Shown: piece by piece, positions 37,578 through 46,389 of the stretch
Position numbering within the stretch: the first letter of the stretch is position 1
Layout: each line of letters opens with the position of its first letter
DNA from: Alcanivoracaceae bacterium
GTDB taxonomy: Bacteria > Pseudomonadota > Gammaproteobacteria > Xanthomonadales > Marinicellaceae
Assembly: GCA_016744455.1 (NCBI GenBank)
Contig: JADGEI010000001.1
Coordinates: 186,001 to 250,000 of the forward strand
Length of the DNA: 64,000 nt
Reading direction: 5' to 3'
Program-made: the position numbers and the translations under genes
Notes under the pieces: generated by a model
Database searches by the model: none
Seen by the model: the letters and a program-made list of their open reading frames with translations, nothing else
Told to the model about the DNA's origin: nothing

Positions 37578-37586
37578 TTTAGGTAA

Positions 37587-37614
37587 ATTCACGAAATATT
37601 CACTTAAAATTCAC
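37587..37614 (+). promoter_or_regulatory. Three phased ATTCAC direct repeats upstream of the CSLREA gene
   Basis: ATTCAC occurs at 37587, 37598 and 37609, exactly 11 bases apart, i.e. on one face of the helix, about 75-100 bases before the CSLREA protein start. A TATACT that could be a -10 lies downstream at 37647-37652. The spacing is the evidence; no regulator is known to me for this motif. Confidence 0.35.
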
Positions 37615-37684
37615 CAGTTAGTAAAGATTCATTTGATTGGATTAATTATACTCATCAATATTAGACTAACCCTGTGAGAGCCAA

Positions 37685-40600
37685 ATGAAAATTATATTGT
37701 TTTTAGCAACACTAATCTGCAGTATATTGAACCCAAATTATAGTTATGCCAATGTTATAACTGTAAATACTGATACTGATATCATTGCCGATGATGGGTT
37801 TTGTTCACTACGTGAAGCGGTAGAAGCCAGTCGAATTAGTTCTTCCTCTGGTGATCGGTTGGGTGAATGTATTTCAGGAGATGCCAATAGTGTTGATACG
37901 ATAAGTTTTCAATTGAACTTTCCTACTATAATTATCTTAGAATCGCCCTTAACTATTACAAATTCAATTGGCTTAAATATTACAGGCCCAGGATATGAAA
38001 AACTTCTTATAGATGCTTATCAAACTCAAGCATTCAATGTATCAGGCGGACAATTTATCTTTTCAGGTTTCGAATTAAGTGGTGGTTGGTCTGGAGGCGT
38101 AGGAGTTGGAGGAGCGTTATCTATTGCTGCAGATGACATGACACTTAGGGGAATGAAGTTTTCTGATAGTATTGCAGTTAGGGGCGGCGCTGTTTATGCA
38201 AATATTAACACAGGTGATAGTTTAAAAATAAACAGCTGTATATTTTCTAACAATACAGCATTTGGTGGAAATGCTGGCACGCCATCAGCTGGATGGGGTG
38301 GTGGCATATTTGTACAAATTGATCAATTAGCAGAATTAAGTATTAAAAACACTACATTTCAGAACAACAGTGCTGATGGATTAAACTATCACTTTGTTGA
38401 TGCTTTTGTTGATAATCAAGTTGTTAGTATTCTTGAAAATATTCAAAATGGTTATGGAGGGGCTTTATTTGTACATGGTGAAGTTGGCAATGGTCTAGTT
38501 TCTGGAATTGTAGATATAACGAGGTCAACATTTAGTGGCAATTATGCGGCATGGCAAGGAGCTGCAATTAGTGTCGGAGGTAGTACCATAGGAACTTTTG
38601 ATGGTGATTTATCATTGTCACATTCAAGTATTCACCGTAATTGGGTGGGCGATAGAAATGAAAATATTATTGATGTGGAATTTGGTGTAGGAGTTGATAT
38701 TGTTACTCCTTTTAATGGCGTCAATTTTGACGGGGTGGGTAGTATTGCACTGCTTAATACTATTCTCACAGGGACTCAGGTCATTAATAATAGTACTGAT
38801 GTTTTAGATGTATCGTTTTTTATGCGAGCAGATCAACTTATTAATCAATCCTATAGTGTTGTCGGGAACACTGAAAGCCCTTTTCTAACTGTTGGTTTAC
38901 CAAATTTACAAAATAGTTATATTGGTAATACTACTGTTGGGATTGTTGATGCGAATTTACAAGCTTTATCAAATGTCCATGGTGGCTTCACCGCAGTACA
39001 TATGCCACAAGGTAGCCAAAGTATTGTTATTGATAAAGGTAATTGCCCTGGTGAGTCTAGAGATCAACGTGATTTTAACAACGTATCTACCGGTGTTAGG
39101 ATAAAAGATGATGCATCAAATAGTAATGGACCAGGGGATAATTGCGATATTGGATCCGTTGAATTTTCGGCAGATTCAACTAATAACTTTCCACCAAAAT
39201 TAATTGAAGACTACTATCACCTTGATATAAATACTCCAATAACTACAACAGATGCGAGTGGTTCAACAACTTATACAATAAATTCAGATAACGGTTTGTT
39301 AGCTAATGATGTGGATTTGGATGGAGATAGTTTAACGTTATCAAATACTGGGGTGCAAGCCTTAGGAAATGGTAGTTTAGAGTTGTTTGCTGATGGTACC
39401 TTTAGTTTCACTGGCCATGATTTACAGGACGAACTTAGCTTCACCTATGATGTAACTGATGGTACTGATTCTCGTACACAAACGGCTATCATTGATTTAA
39501 CTCCCTTACCAGCTCCTGATGCGATTAATGACTATTACATAACTGCATTTAATAGTGTGTTAAATACAACTGATGAGTTTGGTACTGTAACAGCAGAGAC
39601 CAATGATGATGGAGCTTTGGCAAATGATAAACCTGGTGCAACTAGTATTATTTATTCAATAGGTACAACTATTGGTGGCCCTTATTTCGGGCTTATTAAA
39701 GTTGGTGGAATAGGTGGAACATTTGAAGATAATTTGGATGGTTTATTTACCTATACACCACCAGTAGGAATAAGCGGTATAGCAACAATAGAATATAGTA
39801 ATTATGTCTTTGGTGGCGTTGGTGATAATCATGCTACGATTACAATAGAAGTCCAACAAGAGTCTATTGCGGCTGTTGATGATGTTTATACAATAAGATA
39901 CGATCAAATATTGAGTGAGCCAGCTGCAACAGGAATATTAGCTAATGATGTTAATAATGCAACGTTAACAACAGCTGGGAGTTTTAATGCATTCCCTTTG
40001 GGCGGTGCTGTTATCTTGTCGAATGATGGAAGTTTTACCTATGTTCCAAATGGATTGCAAACTGGAGTAGATAGTTTTGATTATTCTGTTAATGATGGTG
40101 GTGTCATAAGTACGGCATCTGTAGAAATACATGTAACTTCACCTGTGGCTATTAATGATTTTTATGTGATGGATGAAGGTGAAACATTATCAGCTGATGA
40201 TGTGTTAGGGCTTATCCCAGGAACCAATGATGATGGAGTGCTTGTTAATGACAATAGTGTTGGAGCATCTTCTGTTGTCGTTACAAATACATTTTTAGTT
40301 TCTGACACCTTAAACCAAAAAATAGTCAACATATATGCAAATGGGCGTTTGAGGTATTCACCTTATATTGGAGAACATGGCATGGGTACTGCAACTTATA
40401 CGGTAGAAGACGATAATGGTTCTCATCAAGCTACTGTTGAAATAACTGTCAATTATGTTAATGATAACCCGTACTTCTACGATTTAGGGGATGTCAATAT
40501 TGCTGCTACTTCATCTAGCGTAACTATAGATAGTTGGGCACACAGTATTTCTGCTGGTCATGGTGAAACTGGGCAAGTGTTGAACTTTATTTTAACTCCA

Positions 40601-41779
40601 ACAAATACAACTGGGGGGCTTAGTTTTATTGAAGTTCCTCATATCAATCAACGTGGAGATCTACTATTCAAAACTGTTCCAGGTTCTACAGGAGCAATTG
40701 ATATTGATGTTACTTTAGTTGATGATGAAGGCGGTGTATCGGATGTTCATTCATTATCCCTTTCAATTTCGTTGGCGAATAACCCACCTATTGCAAACCC
40801 TCTAAATTATGATGCGATAGAAGATGAAATTCTTCACGTTTCAGGTAGCCCTTATGTCACCTTAATTTCCAATGATACAGACGGAGATGGGAACTTATTG
40901 CAAGTAATAAATACTGGTTTTCAAACGGTTAATGGCATTGGTGGAGATTTGTATTTGTATTCAGATGGACGATTTTATTATCGTTCACCGGCTGATACAT
41001 CAGGTGTAGCTACTTTTGATTACACCGTCAGTGATGGATCACTAACTGATACGACAACTATTACTATTAATGTTGCTGAAAAAAATGATAAACCTCAATT
41101 GCAAGATGACCCACAAGGAACGTTTTTAGAAGATGAAACGTTACCTTTAATAGATATTGTAAATGAAATGTTTAGCAATGATTCGGCAGGTACAAATGAG
41201 CCAGCCCAAAACCTTGGATTAGCAGCAACAACTCAAGAAACAGGCGGGACTGTAAGTATTGTTCAATCTGATTTACAATTTACCCTAGATCAAGATTTTA
41301 ATGGTGTGGCATTTTTTCGCTATGAGGCATTAGATAATGGAACAACAAATGGAATAGCAGATTTTAAATCTGATACAGCCTTTGTTGGTTATTCCATAAC
41401 TCCTGTAAATGATGCGCCAATTTTTAGTGCTGGAACTGATTATATCCATAGCCCTAGTAATTCCAATCTTATTGTTAGCTTACCCAACTGGGTCACACAA
41501 GTTTCACCTGGTGCAATAAATGAATCTGAACAATTAATTAGTTTTAATACAAATACAACGGTAACATCAGGTAATTTATCCTTTGTAGTTCTGCCAATTA
41601 TTGATGATAATACTTTAGCTATGAGTTTCACAGTATTGGCTAATACAACAGGTGTGGCGGAAGTTGAAATAAGTGCAGTAGATGATGGCAATACAAGTAA
41701 TGGTGGTGAAAATACGAGTGCCACACATGTTATGAGGATTGAAATAGCTGATAGTATCTTTATAAATGGTTTTGAGTGA
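37685..41779 (+). CDS. Exported CSLREA / beta-helix / cadherin-like protein with a FINGFE tail
   Basis: 1,364 residues. The signal peptide is residues 1-22 (ILFLATLICSILNPNYSYA). A CSLREA motif begins at Cys40 (CSLREAVEASR, then a second Cys in GECISG). Residues of about 60-500 read as a right-handed beta-helix (glycine-rich rungs such as GGAVYANINTGDSLKINSC, GGALFVHGEV). From about 505 on there are several cadherin-like domains of about 100 residues (LANDVDLDGDSLTLSNTG, YSVNDGG, TVSDGSLTDTTTITINV, VNDAPIF). The end is SIFINGFE. It is likely a surface or secreted adhesive protein; no catalytic motif is evident. It sits alone between epmA and a convergent gene. Confidence 0.85.
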   Translation: MKIILFLATLICSILNPNYSYANVITVNTDTDIIADDGFCSLREAVEASRISSSSGDRLGECISGDANSVDTISFQLNFPTIIILESPLTITNSIGLNITGPGYEKLLIDAYQTQAFNVSGGQFIFSGFELSGGWSGGVGVGGALSIAADDMTLRGMKFSDSIAVRGGAVYANINTGDSLKINSCIFSNNTAFGGNAGTPSAGWGGGIFVQIDQLAELSIKNTTFQNNSADGLNYHFVDAFVDNQVVSILENIQNGYGGALFVHGEVGNGLVSGIVDITRSTFSGNYAAWQGAAISVGGSTIGTFDGDLSLSHSSIHRNWVGDRNENIIDVEFGVGVDIVTPFNGVNFDGVGSIALLNTILTGTQVINNSTDVLDVSFFMRADQLINQSYSVVGNTESPFLTVGLPNLQNSYIGNTTVGIVDANLQALSNVHGGFTAVHMPQGSQSIVIDKGNCPGESRDQRDFNNVSTGVRIKDDASNSNGPGDNCDIGSVEFSADSTNNFPPKLIEDYYHLDINTPITTTDASGSTTYTINSDNGLLANDVDLDGDSLTLSNTGVQALGNGSLELFADGTFSFTGHDLQDELSFTYDVTDGTDSRTQTAIIDLTPLPAPDAINDYYITAFNSVLNTTDEFGTVTAETNDDGALANDKPGATSIIYSIGTTIGGPYFGLIKVGGIGGTFEDNLDGLFTYTPPVGISGIATIEYSNYVFGGVGDNHATITIEVQQESIAAVDDVYTIRYDQILSEPAATGILANDVNNATLTTAGSFNAFPLGGAVILSNDGSFTYVPNGLQTGVDSFDYSVNDGGVISTASVEIHVTSPVAINDFYVMDEGETLSADDVLGLIPGTNDDGVLVNDNSVGASSVVVTNTFLVSDTLNQKIVNIYANGRLRYSPYIGEHGMGTATYTVEDDNGSHQATVEITVNYVNDNPYFYDLGDVNIAATSSSVTIDSWAHSISAGHGETGQVLNFILTPTNTTGGLSFIEVPHINQRGDLLFKTVPGSTGAIDIDVTLVDDEGGVSDVHSLSLSISLANNPPIANPLNYDAIEDEILHVSGSPYVTLISNDTDGDGNLLQVINTGFQTVNGIGGDLYLYSDGRFYYRSPADTSGVATFDYTVSDGSLTDTTTITINVAEKNDKPQLQDDPQGTFLEDETLPLIDIVNEMFSNDSAGTNEPAQNLGLAATTQETGGTVSIVQSDLQFTLDQDFNGVAFFRYEALDNGTTNGIADFKSDTAFVGYSITPVNDAPIFSAGTDYIHSPSNSNLIVSLPNWVTQVSPGAINESEQLISFNTNTTVTSGNLSFVVLPIIDDNTLAMSFTVLANTTGVAEVEISAVDDGNTSNGGENTSATHVMRIEIADSIFINGFE

Positions 41780-41856
41780 TAATTAATTTAGATAGTATTT
41801 AGTGTATGTGATTTATCCAATAAATATAATGAACAACAGTGATTAAATTGATGCAC

Positions 41857-41900
41857 AAAAAAAGGAACTTGAAGAATAATCCCTATTCACAAGTTCCTTT
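41857..41900 (-). terminator. Intrinsic terminator of the basic-tail protein gene
   Basis: On the minus strand AAAGGAACTTG (41900-41890) pairs perfectly with CAAGTTCCTTT (41871-41861), an 11-base stem that ends in a run of seven T (plus-strand A-run 41857-41863). It starts 25 bases past the stop. It may also stop reading from the convergent CSLREA gene. Confidence 0.8.
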
Positions 41901-41924
41901 ATAGTTTCGAAGCATTATACGATT

Positions 41925-42782
41925 CTAACGTTTATTTCTCTTAGTTACTTTAGTTTTTTTTACAGTTTTCTTACGACCATTTTTTGTTTTAGTGGTTGTT
42001 TTCTTTTTGACAGTTGTTTGAGAATTTTTTCGTTTCACTGTACGTTTTGTCGTTTTCACAGCCTTAGTTTTGCCGTTGGAATTTAGTTTACGTTTAACCG
42101 ATACACGTTTCGTTACCCTAGCTGATGTACGTGGTTTGTATGTTATTCTGTTGATTGTTCTGACTCGACTGACTTTTCTTGTTACAAAAGTATTCCTACT
42201 GGTGTATCTTACCACTCTTTTAGAGTAAATTGAACGATGCAATGGGCGGAAAGGCCTCCACCAACTTGGGTAGAATCCATATCGAAAACGTGAGTGATAT
42301 GGGCGGTAATGAGGGCGATACATCCAGGTGATAATGGGCCAAGCATGTATATGAACATGTGGTGCATAATAATAATTAGCTCCATAAATAACTTCATTGC
42401 CATGGATTTGCATATTATAATTAGTGTTATTTTTTTCTACTTCTATAGTAGCTACATCTTGGAATTCATCATCTCCAATCGTAGCTTGCAGGATAATCAT
42501 ATGTGTGTCATCTGCAACTTGCTCGACTAAACGGATATAATCAACTTCTCCATTGCCATCAAGGTCAATATTGTTTAAACCTTCATTAGGGTTATTTAGT
42601 GCTTTTTCAAAATCCTCTAAGTTTTTAGTTTCAGCAAACAATTCACTAACCGCCTGTAAATCTAGGCCTTCAGCAACCTCTGATGTGGGAGCTATAATTG
42701 TGGTGTTTTCAGCTGCAATTAGTGCGGGCATATTTACCAGCAATAAGACTATCGTTAGTGTAAAAAATACTTTCTTTTTCAT
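41925..42782 (-). CDS. Exported protein with a calcium-loop-like motif and a histone-like basic tail
   Basis: 285 residues. The signal peptide is MKKKVFFTLTIVLLLVNMPALIAA. Residues of about 25-130 form a compact domain with DLDGNGEVDYIRLVEQ (EF-hand-like Asp pattern), HMIILQATIGDDEFQDVATIEVE and GNEVIYGANYYYAP. A His/Tyr/Trp-rich segment follows (PHVHIHAWPIITWMYRPHYRPYHS). The last 120 residues are extremely rich in Lys, Arg and Thr (KRTVKRKNSQTTVKKK, KKTVKKTKVTKRNKR), like a histone H1 tail but exported. Similar N-terminal domains are, as I recall, common in Bacteroidota. Function unknown; binding to acidic polymers, DNA or envelope polysaccharide is possible. The start has AGAGGAATG upstream. 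It is divergent from the CadC-like regulator. Confidence 0.75.
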   Translation of the reverse strand: MKKKVFFTLTIVLLLVNMPALIAAENTTIIAPTSEVAEGLDLQAVSELFAETKNLEDFEKALNNPNEGLNNIDLDGNGEVDYIRLVEQVADDTHMIILQATIGDDEFQDVATIEVEKNNTNYNMQIHGNEVIYGANYYYAPHVHIHAWPIITWMYRPHYRPYHSRFRYGFYPSWWRPFRPLHRSIYSKRVVRYTSRNTFVTRKVSRVRTINRITYKPRTSARVTKRVSVKRKLNSNGKTKAVKTTKRTVKRKNSQTTVKKKTTTKTKNGRKKTVKKTKVTKRNKR

Positions 42783-43045
42783 TTTTCATTCCTCTATTTT
42801 AGTTTGTGTATAATTATATAACGCAACGATTATATTAGGTTGACAGATAATCAATGTTTGTATTTTTTTTGTGAATCAGTTCATACTTTTAAGCCAATCC
42901 TACGAATTTTATTATAAATTATTAAACTCTTTTGTATCTGAATATTTTGTGAATATTTAGTGATAATAATGAATAACTAGATAATAAAGAGTAGTTGAGA
43001 TAAAATTCTTTTGATATAAAACCCCGAAAGAATAGTTATTTTTTT

Positions 43046-45295
43046 ATGCGCTACAAAATAGAAAATTTTTCATATGATTCAGATACAAGTGTCATAGTAA
43101 AAAACAATCAAGAACTAAGGTTAACTAAACTGCAAAAGAAACTATTTGACTATTTTTTAGCTCACTCCAAACAAATCATAAATAAAGAAACCTTGATGCA
43201 ACAAGTATGGGGGCGGGTTGTTACTGATAATACCATCAATAAATTTGTATCTGCACTCAGGAATTATATTGAAGATAACCCCACAAATCCCAAAATAATT
43301 ATTACTCATTTTGGCCATGGTTTGAGCTTTGAAGGCAAGATTAAAACCCAAGATAATACAGTTAAAAACAACGCGAATAATATTAAATTAATACTTGTAT
43401 TTCTAATAATAGTGCTAACCATTTTTATTGTAGTTAATACTCCGTTTTTTGAAAAAATTGGAGAGCAAAAGATTTTTATTCTAAAGCAAAATCAACATGT
43501 GTTGATTTTGCCAACAGAATATCATGATAGTGATTTAACCCTGCTACAAAAAAATGGCCTAGATGAATTTTTAAAAACCACTATAAATCAAACTGATTCT
43601 GAAGGACAAGTGGTTTTTAATCCAGCAAAACTTAATAATCGTCAATCGATAGAAAAATACTGGCATGTAGATAACAAGTTAATAGTCTTACAAACCCAAG
43701 TAATGAAAAATGGTGATATTTATGAATCGGTAATTAAACTATCCCAAGGAGCTAATATATTAGCTGAATCAAAGTTGTTTCATGGTGATGTTAACAGTTT
43801 AATGCGCGCACAAATTAATCAAATTTCACAACTTAAGGGTGCAGTGACAACTATCAATACATTACCTGTGTTAGATGATATATTCATACAAGCATTGGGA
43901 TACAAAAAAACAGGGCAATTTGCAAAGGCAAAGGCTTTACTGTTACAGGCACTAGATAAACAAGACAGTAACTACCAAGCACGTTTTGAGTTGGCAAAAA
44001 TTTTAATAGAAGAACAAAACTATACAGAAAGTTTATCTCAACTTAAGACTCTAAAAGCAATGATAGCCTATCAATCGATTGGGACAGAAATTGAATTGGC
44101 CATTGCTAAAATTCATTATATTCAACATGACTATGAACTGTTAATAGATGAATTAAAAAATTTTTACATTAGCCATACAACAATAAGTGCAGTAAAAAAA
44201 GCTAAGATAAAATTACATATTGCTGATGCCTATTTAGCTTTGGGAGATTTGCAAAATGCTATGAAATTTTACAAACAATCATTAGTCTCAATTGACTCAA
44301 ATTTTAATCCCACCTTGTTTGCTAAAAGTTTTTATGGACAATCTCAAGTTTTGCTACATAACAGTAATAATGAAGATGTCTATAATTACCTTGAAAAAGC
44401 ACTTGAATATGCAATTACTGCTGGAGATTTAGATCAACAGGTATTGGCCTTAGATGAAATGGCAAAAATGCTATTAGTTAGTAATCAATGGGAAAAAGGA
44501 ATTGCTCTAAAAAAACAAGCCATTGAAATCATGGAACTTAGCAATGATAAAGGCAAAGTTGCTGGTGGCCTAGGAACACTTGCTGCTTTTTTAATTCAAT
44601 CTGGTCACTTTAGCGAAGCAAAAAAAATTAACGATAGATTAGGTGATATTTCCAAAGAAATTGATAATGATACTTTGTATTTGAATTACTTACATTATGA
44701 TGCCGTTTTATTACTGAATATCTTTAAGTTTGAAGAAGCAAGCTTACAAATAGACAAACAATTACAACTGGCACAATCAAGTAAAAATCTCGGCATGCAG
44801 TTGGATAATGCCTTCTTAGAATTTGAGCTCAGGCTTGCACGAAAGGACACACATGATTTTAAATTGGAATGGGATTTAAGGTCTCAAATGATTAAAGAAC
44901 TTGGGTTTGGACGATACCAAGTATACATGGATCTTTATTTAGCACGTTATTATAAACAGATAAATGATTTAGAAGAAGCAATAAGCATCATAACAAAAAT
45001 TTCTGAACACGCTAAATTAAACAATGACATTAAGATATTAGTTGATGCACAAAATCAACTTGCTGAAATCCACATAGAATCTGATCCAGTTAAAGCCCTA
45101 AAAATCCTTGCCAATATTGAGCAATACAAGCCTGATGCCAACCCTTATTTAGAGTTAAAAGCATTAGCTTTAAATAAAGCAGGCCAAACTATAGAAGCAT
45201 TAAATACCCTCAATCAAGCAAAATTGGTCTTTCACGAAGCGTGGAAAGCCGAAAATCAACTATTGCTTGAACAGCTAGAAAAAGCAGTCAAATAA
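43046..45295 (+). CDS. CadC/ToxR-like membrane regulator with TPR sensor domain
   Basis: 749 residues. An OmpR/PhoB-type winged helix covers about residues 1-95 (RLTKLQKKLFDYFLAHSKQIINKETLMQQVWG, TINKFVSALRNYIEDNP, IITHFGHGLSFEG). A transmembrane helix at about 113-134 (IKLILVFLIIVLTIFIVV) is followed by a periplasmic part with many TPR-like helices (AKALLLQALDKQDSNYQARFELAKILIEEQNY, KIKLHIADAYLALGDLQNAMKFYKQSL). There is no receiver domain, so it is a one-component membrane-bound activator. The divergent exported basic protein is an obvious candidate target. The ATG lacks a clear ribosome site. Confidence 0.82.
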   Translation: MRYKIENFSYDSDTSVIVKNNQELRLTKLQKKLFDYFLAHSKQIINKETLMQQVWGRVVTDNTINKFVSALRNYIEDNPTNPKIIITHFGHGLSFEGKIKTQDNTVKNNANNIKLILVFLIIVLTIFIVVNTPFFEKIGEQKIFILKQNQHVLILPTEYHDSDLTLLQKNGLDEFLKTTINQTDSEGQVVFNPAKLNNRQSIEKYWHVDNKLIVLQTQVMKNGDIYESVIKLSQGANILAESKLFHGDVNSLMRAQINQISQLKGAVTTINTLPVLDDIFIQALGYKKTGQFAKAKALLLQALDKQDSNYQARFELAKILIEEQNYTESLSQLKTLKAMIAYQSIGTEIELAIAKIHYIQHDYELLIDELKNFYISHTTISAVKKAKIKLHIADAYLALGDLQNAMKFYKQSLVSIDSNFNPTLFAKSFYGQSQVLLHNSNNEDVYNYLEKALEYAITAGDLDQQVLALDEMAKMLLVSNQWEKGIALKKQAIEIMELSNDKGKVAGGLGTLAAFLIQSGHFSEAKKINDRLGDISKEIDNDTLYLNYLHYDAVLLLNIFKFEEASLQIDKQLQLAQSSKNLGMQLDNAFLEFELRLARKDTHDFKLEWDLRSQMIKELGFGRYQVYMDLYLARYYKQINDLEEAISIITKISEHAKLNNDIKILVDAQNQLAEIHIESDPVKALKILANIEQYKPDANPYLELKALALNKAGQTIEALNTLNQAKLVFHEAWKAENQLLLEQLEKAVK

Positions 45296-45334
45296 ATATA
45301 TCATTTGTTAGTTTTTTTTTAAGGTTGGGTAATG

Positions 45335-45460
45335 GAGAGTTTTCACAACTCATGAAATGTATTGCAATGAGGTTGTAAATAGCTATTAGAAGTATTTAGT
45401 ATCCTAACTGAAGATTTTTTCACTCTTTTTACTATTACTTCAGAGTTATGTAAAACCCTC
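45335..45460. mobile_element. MITE-like element, copy 1 (126 bases)
   Basis: The left end GAGAGTTTTCACAACTC and right end GAGTTATGTAAAACCCTC are imperfect terminal inverted repeats. The 5 bases TAATG directly flank both ends (45330-45334 and 45461-45465), which is a target-site duplication. There is no coding capacity. The right end is closely similar to that of copy 2, sharing TCACTCTTTTT and CAGAGTT. It lies between the CadC-like gene and the VF530 gene, ending 37 bases before the latter. It is probably mobilised in trans by a transposase elsewhere. Confidence 0.75.
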
Positions 45461-45497
45461 TAATGTTAGAATACTCTTTTTTTTGGAGTTTATATTG

Positions 45498-45728
45498 ATG
45501 GCTGATCCTTTACATGGTTTAACACTTAAGTTTATTGTTACTGAATTACAGCAAAAATATGGCTGGGAGAAACTTGGTCAGCTTGTTAAGATAAATTGTT
45601 TTATTGAAGACCCTAGCTTAAATTCTAGCCTTAAGTTTTTGCGTAAAACTCATTGGGCTAGACAAAAGGTTGAACAGCTTTACATCAAATCCCTTAGTCC
45701 AAACAAACCCTTTAGTTGGAAAACCTAA
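45498..45728 (+). CDS. VF530 family (DUF2132) DNA-binding protein
   Basis: 76 residues. [32 protein letters not shown] and [20 protein letters not shown] are characteristic of the small VF530/DUF2132 family, whose structure resembles DNA-binding folds but whose cellular role is unclear. The ATG at 45498 is chosen because TTGGAG lies 8 bases upstream; the frame opens at a TTG at 45483. The mobile element directly upstream may supply or disrupt its promoter. Confidence 0.88.
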   Translation: MADPLHGLTLKFIVTELQQKYGWEKLGQLVKINCFIEDPSLNSSLKFLRKTHWARQKVEQLYIKSLSPNKPFSWKT

Positions 45729-45869
45729 TTATTTAGGTAGCACGATATTATACCGCAGGGTTGATACTTATCATTCTGATGATATTTTGTCGCAGTGATA
45801 ATATATGAGGATTGAATTATTAACTATTCTACTGTAACATCCCATTTTTTATTATTGTGTATTAATGGT

Positions 45870-46238
45870 ATGATTATTATTCGTAAATTTGTTGGGGCGA
45901 TTATTTTGTTTTTTAATTGGGTTTTTACTCCTCGTGGTATCAAGAGAGAAGAAAAATCGCAAATTCAAATTGATAAAAAAACCTCTAAACTAAAACTATA
46001 TCAATTTAATGCTTGTCCATTTTGTGTAAAAGTGAGAAGGTCGATGAAAAGGATGTCACTTAATATTGAAACTCGTGATGCAAAGAATAATGAAAAATAT
46101 CGCCAAGAGCTTCAAGAAAACGGCGGAAGGGTTAAGGTTCCTTGTTTAAGAATTGAAGATAACGAAGGAAAACACACTTGGATGTATGAATCAAATGATA
46201 TAATTGAATATTTAAGTAAATTGCAATCTTCTAATTGA
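45870..46238 (+). CDS. Membrane-anchored glutaredoxin
   Basis: 122 residues from the ATG at 45870 (a TTG at 45855 is in frame). An N-terminal hydrophobic segment IRKFVGAIILFFNWVF and TPRGIKRE precede a glutaredoxin domain with the redox motif CPFC at residues 49-52 (LYQFNACPFCVKVRR), a GGRVKVPCLRI segment carrying the cis-proline, and MYESNDIIEYL at the end. This anchored type is widespread in marine gammaproteobacteria. It probably reduces disulfides or glutathione mixed disulfides at the membrane's cytoplasmic side. Confidence 0.88.
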   Translation: MIIIRKFVGAIILFFNWVFTPRGIKREEKSQIQIDKKTSKLKLYQFNACPFCVKVRRSMKRMSLNIETRDAKNNEKYRQELQENGGRVKVPCLRIEDNEGKHTWMYESNDIIEYLSKLQSSN

Positions 46239-46389
46239 TGATTAAATGACAAATGTGGCTTCATTCCAATATGTGTAAGAACTTAAAAGCATTAAGGTGG
46301 TAATGTAAAACGTTCAAAACAAATTATTACAAATAATAGTTTTAGCTATGGTAGAATTAAAAACTATTGAATTTAATTGAGGCAAACCG

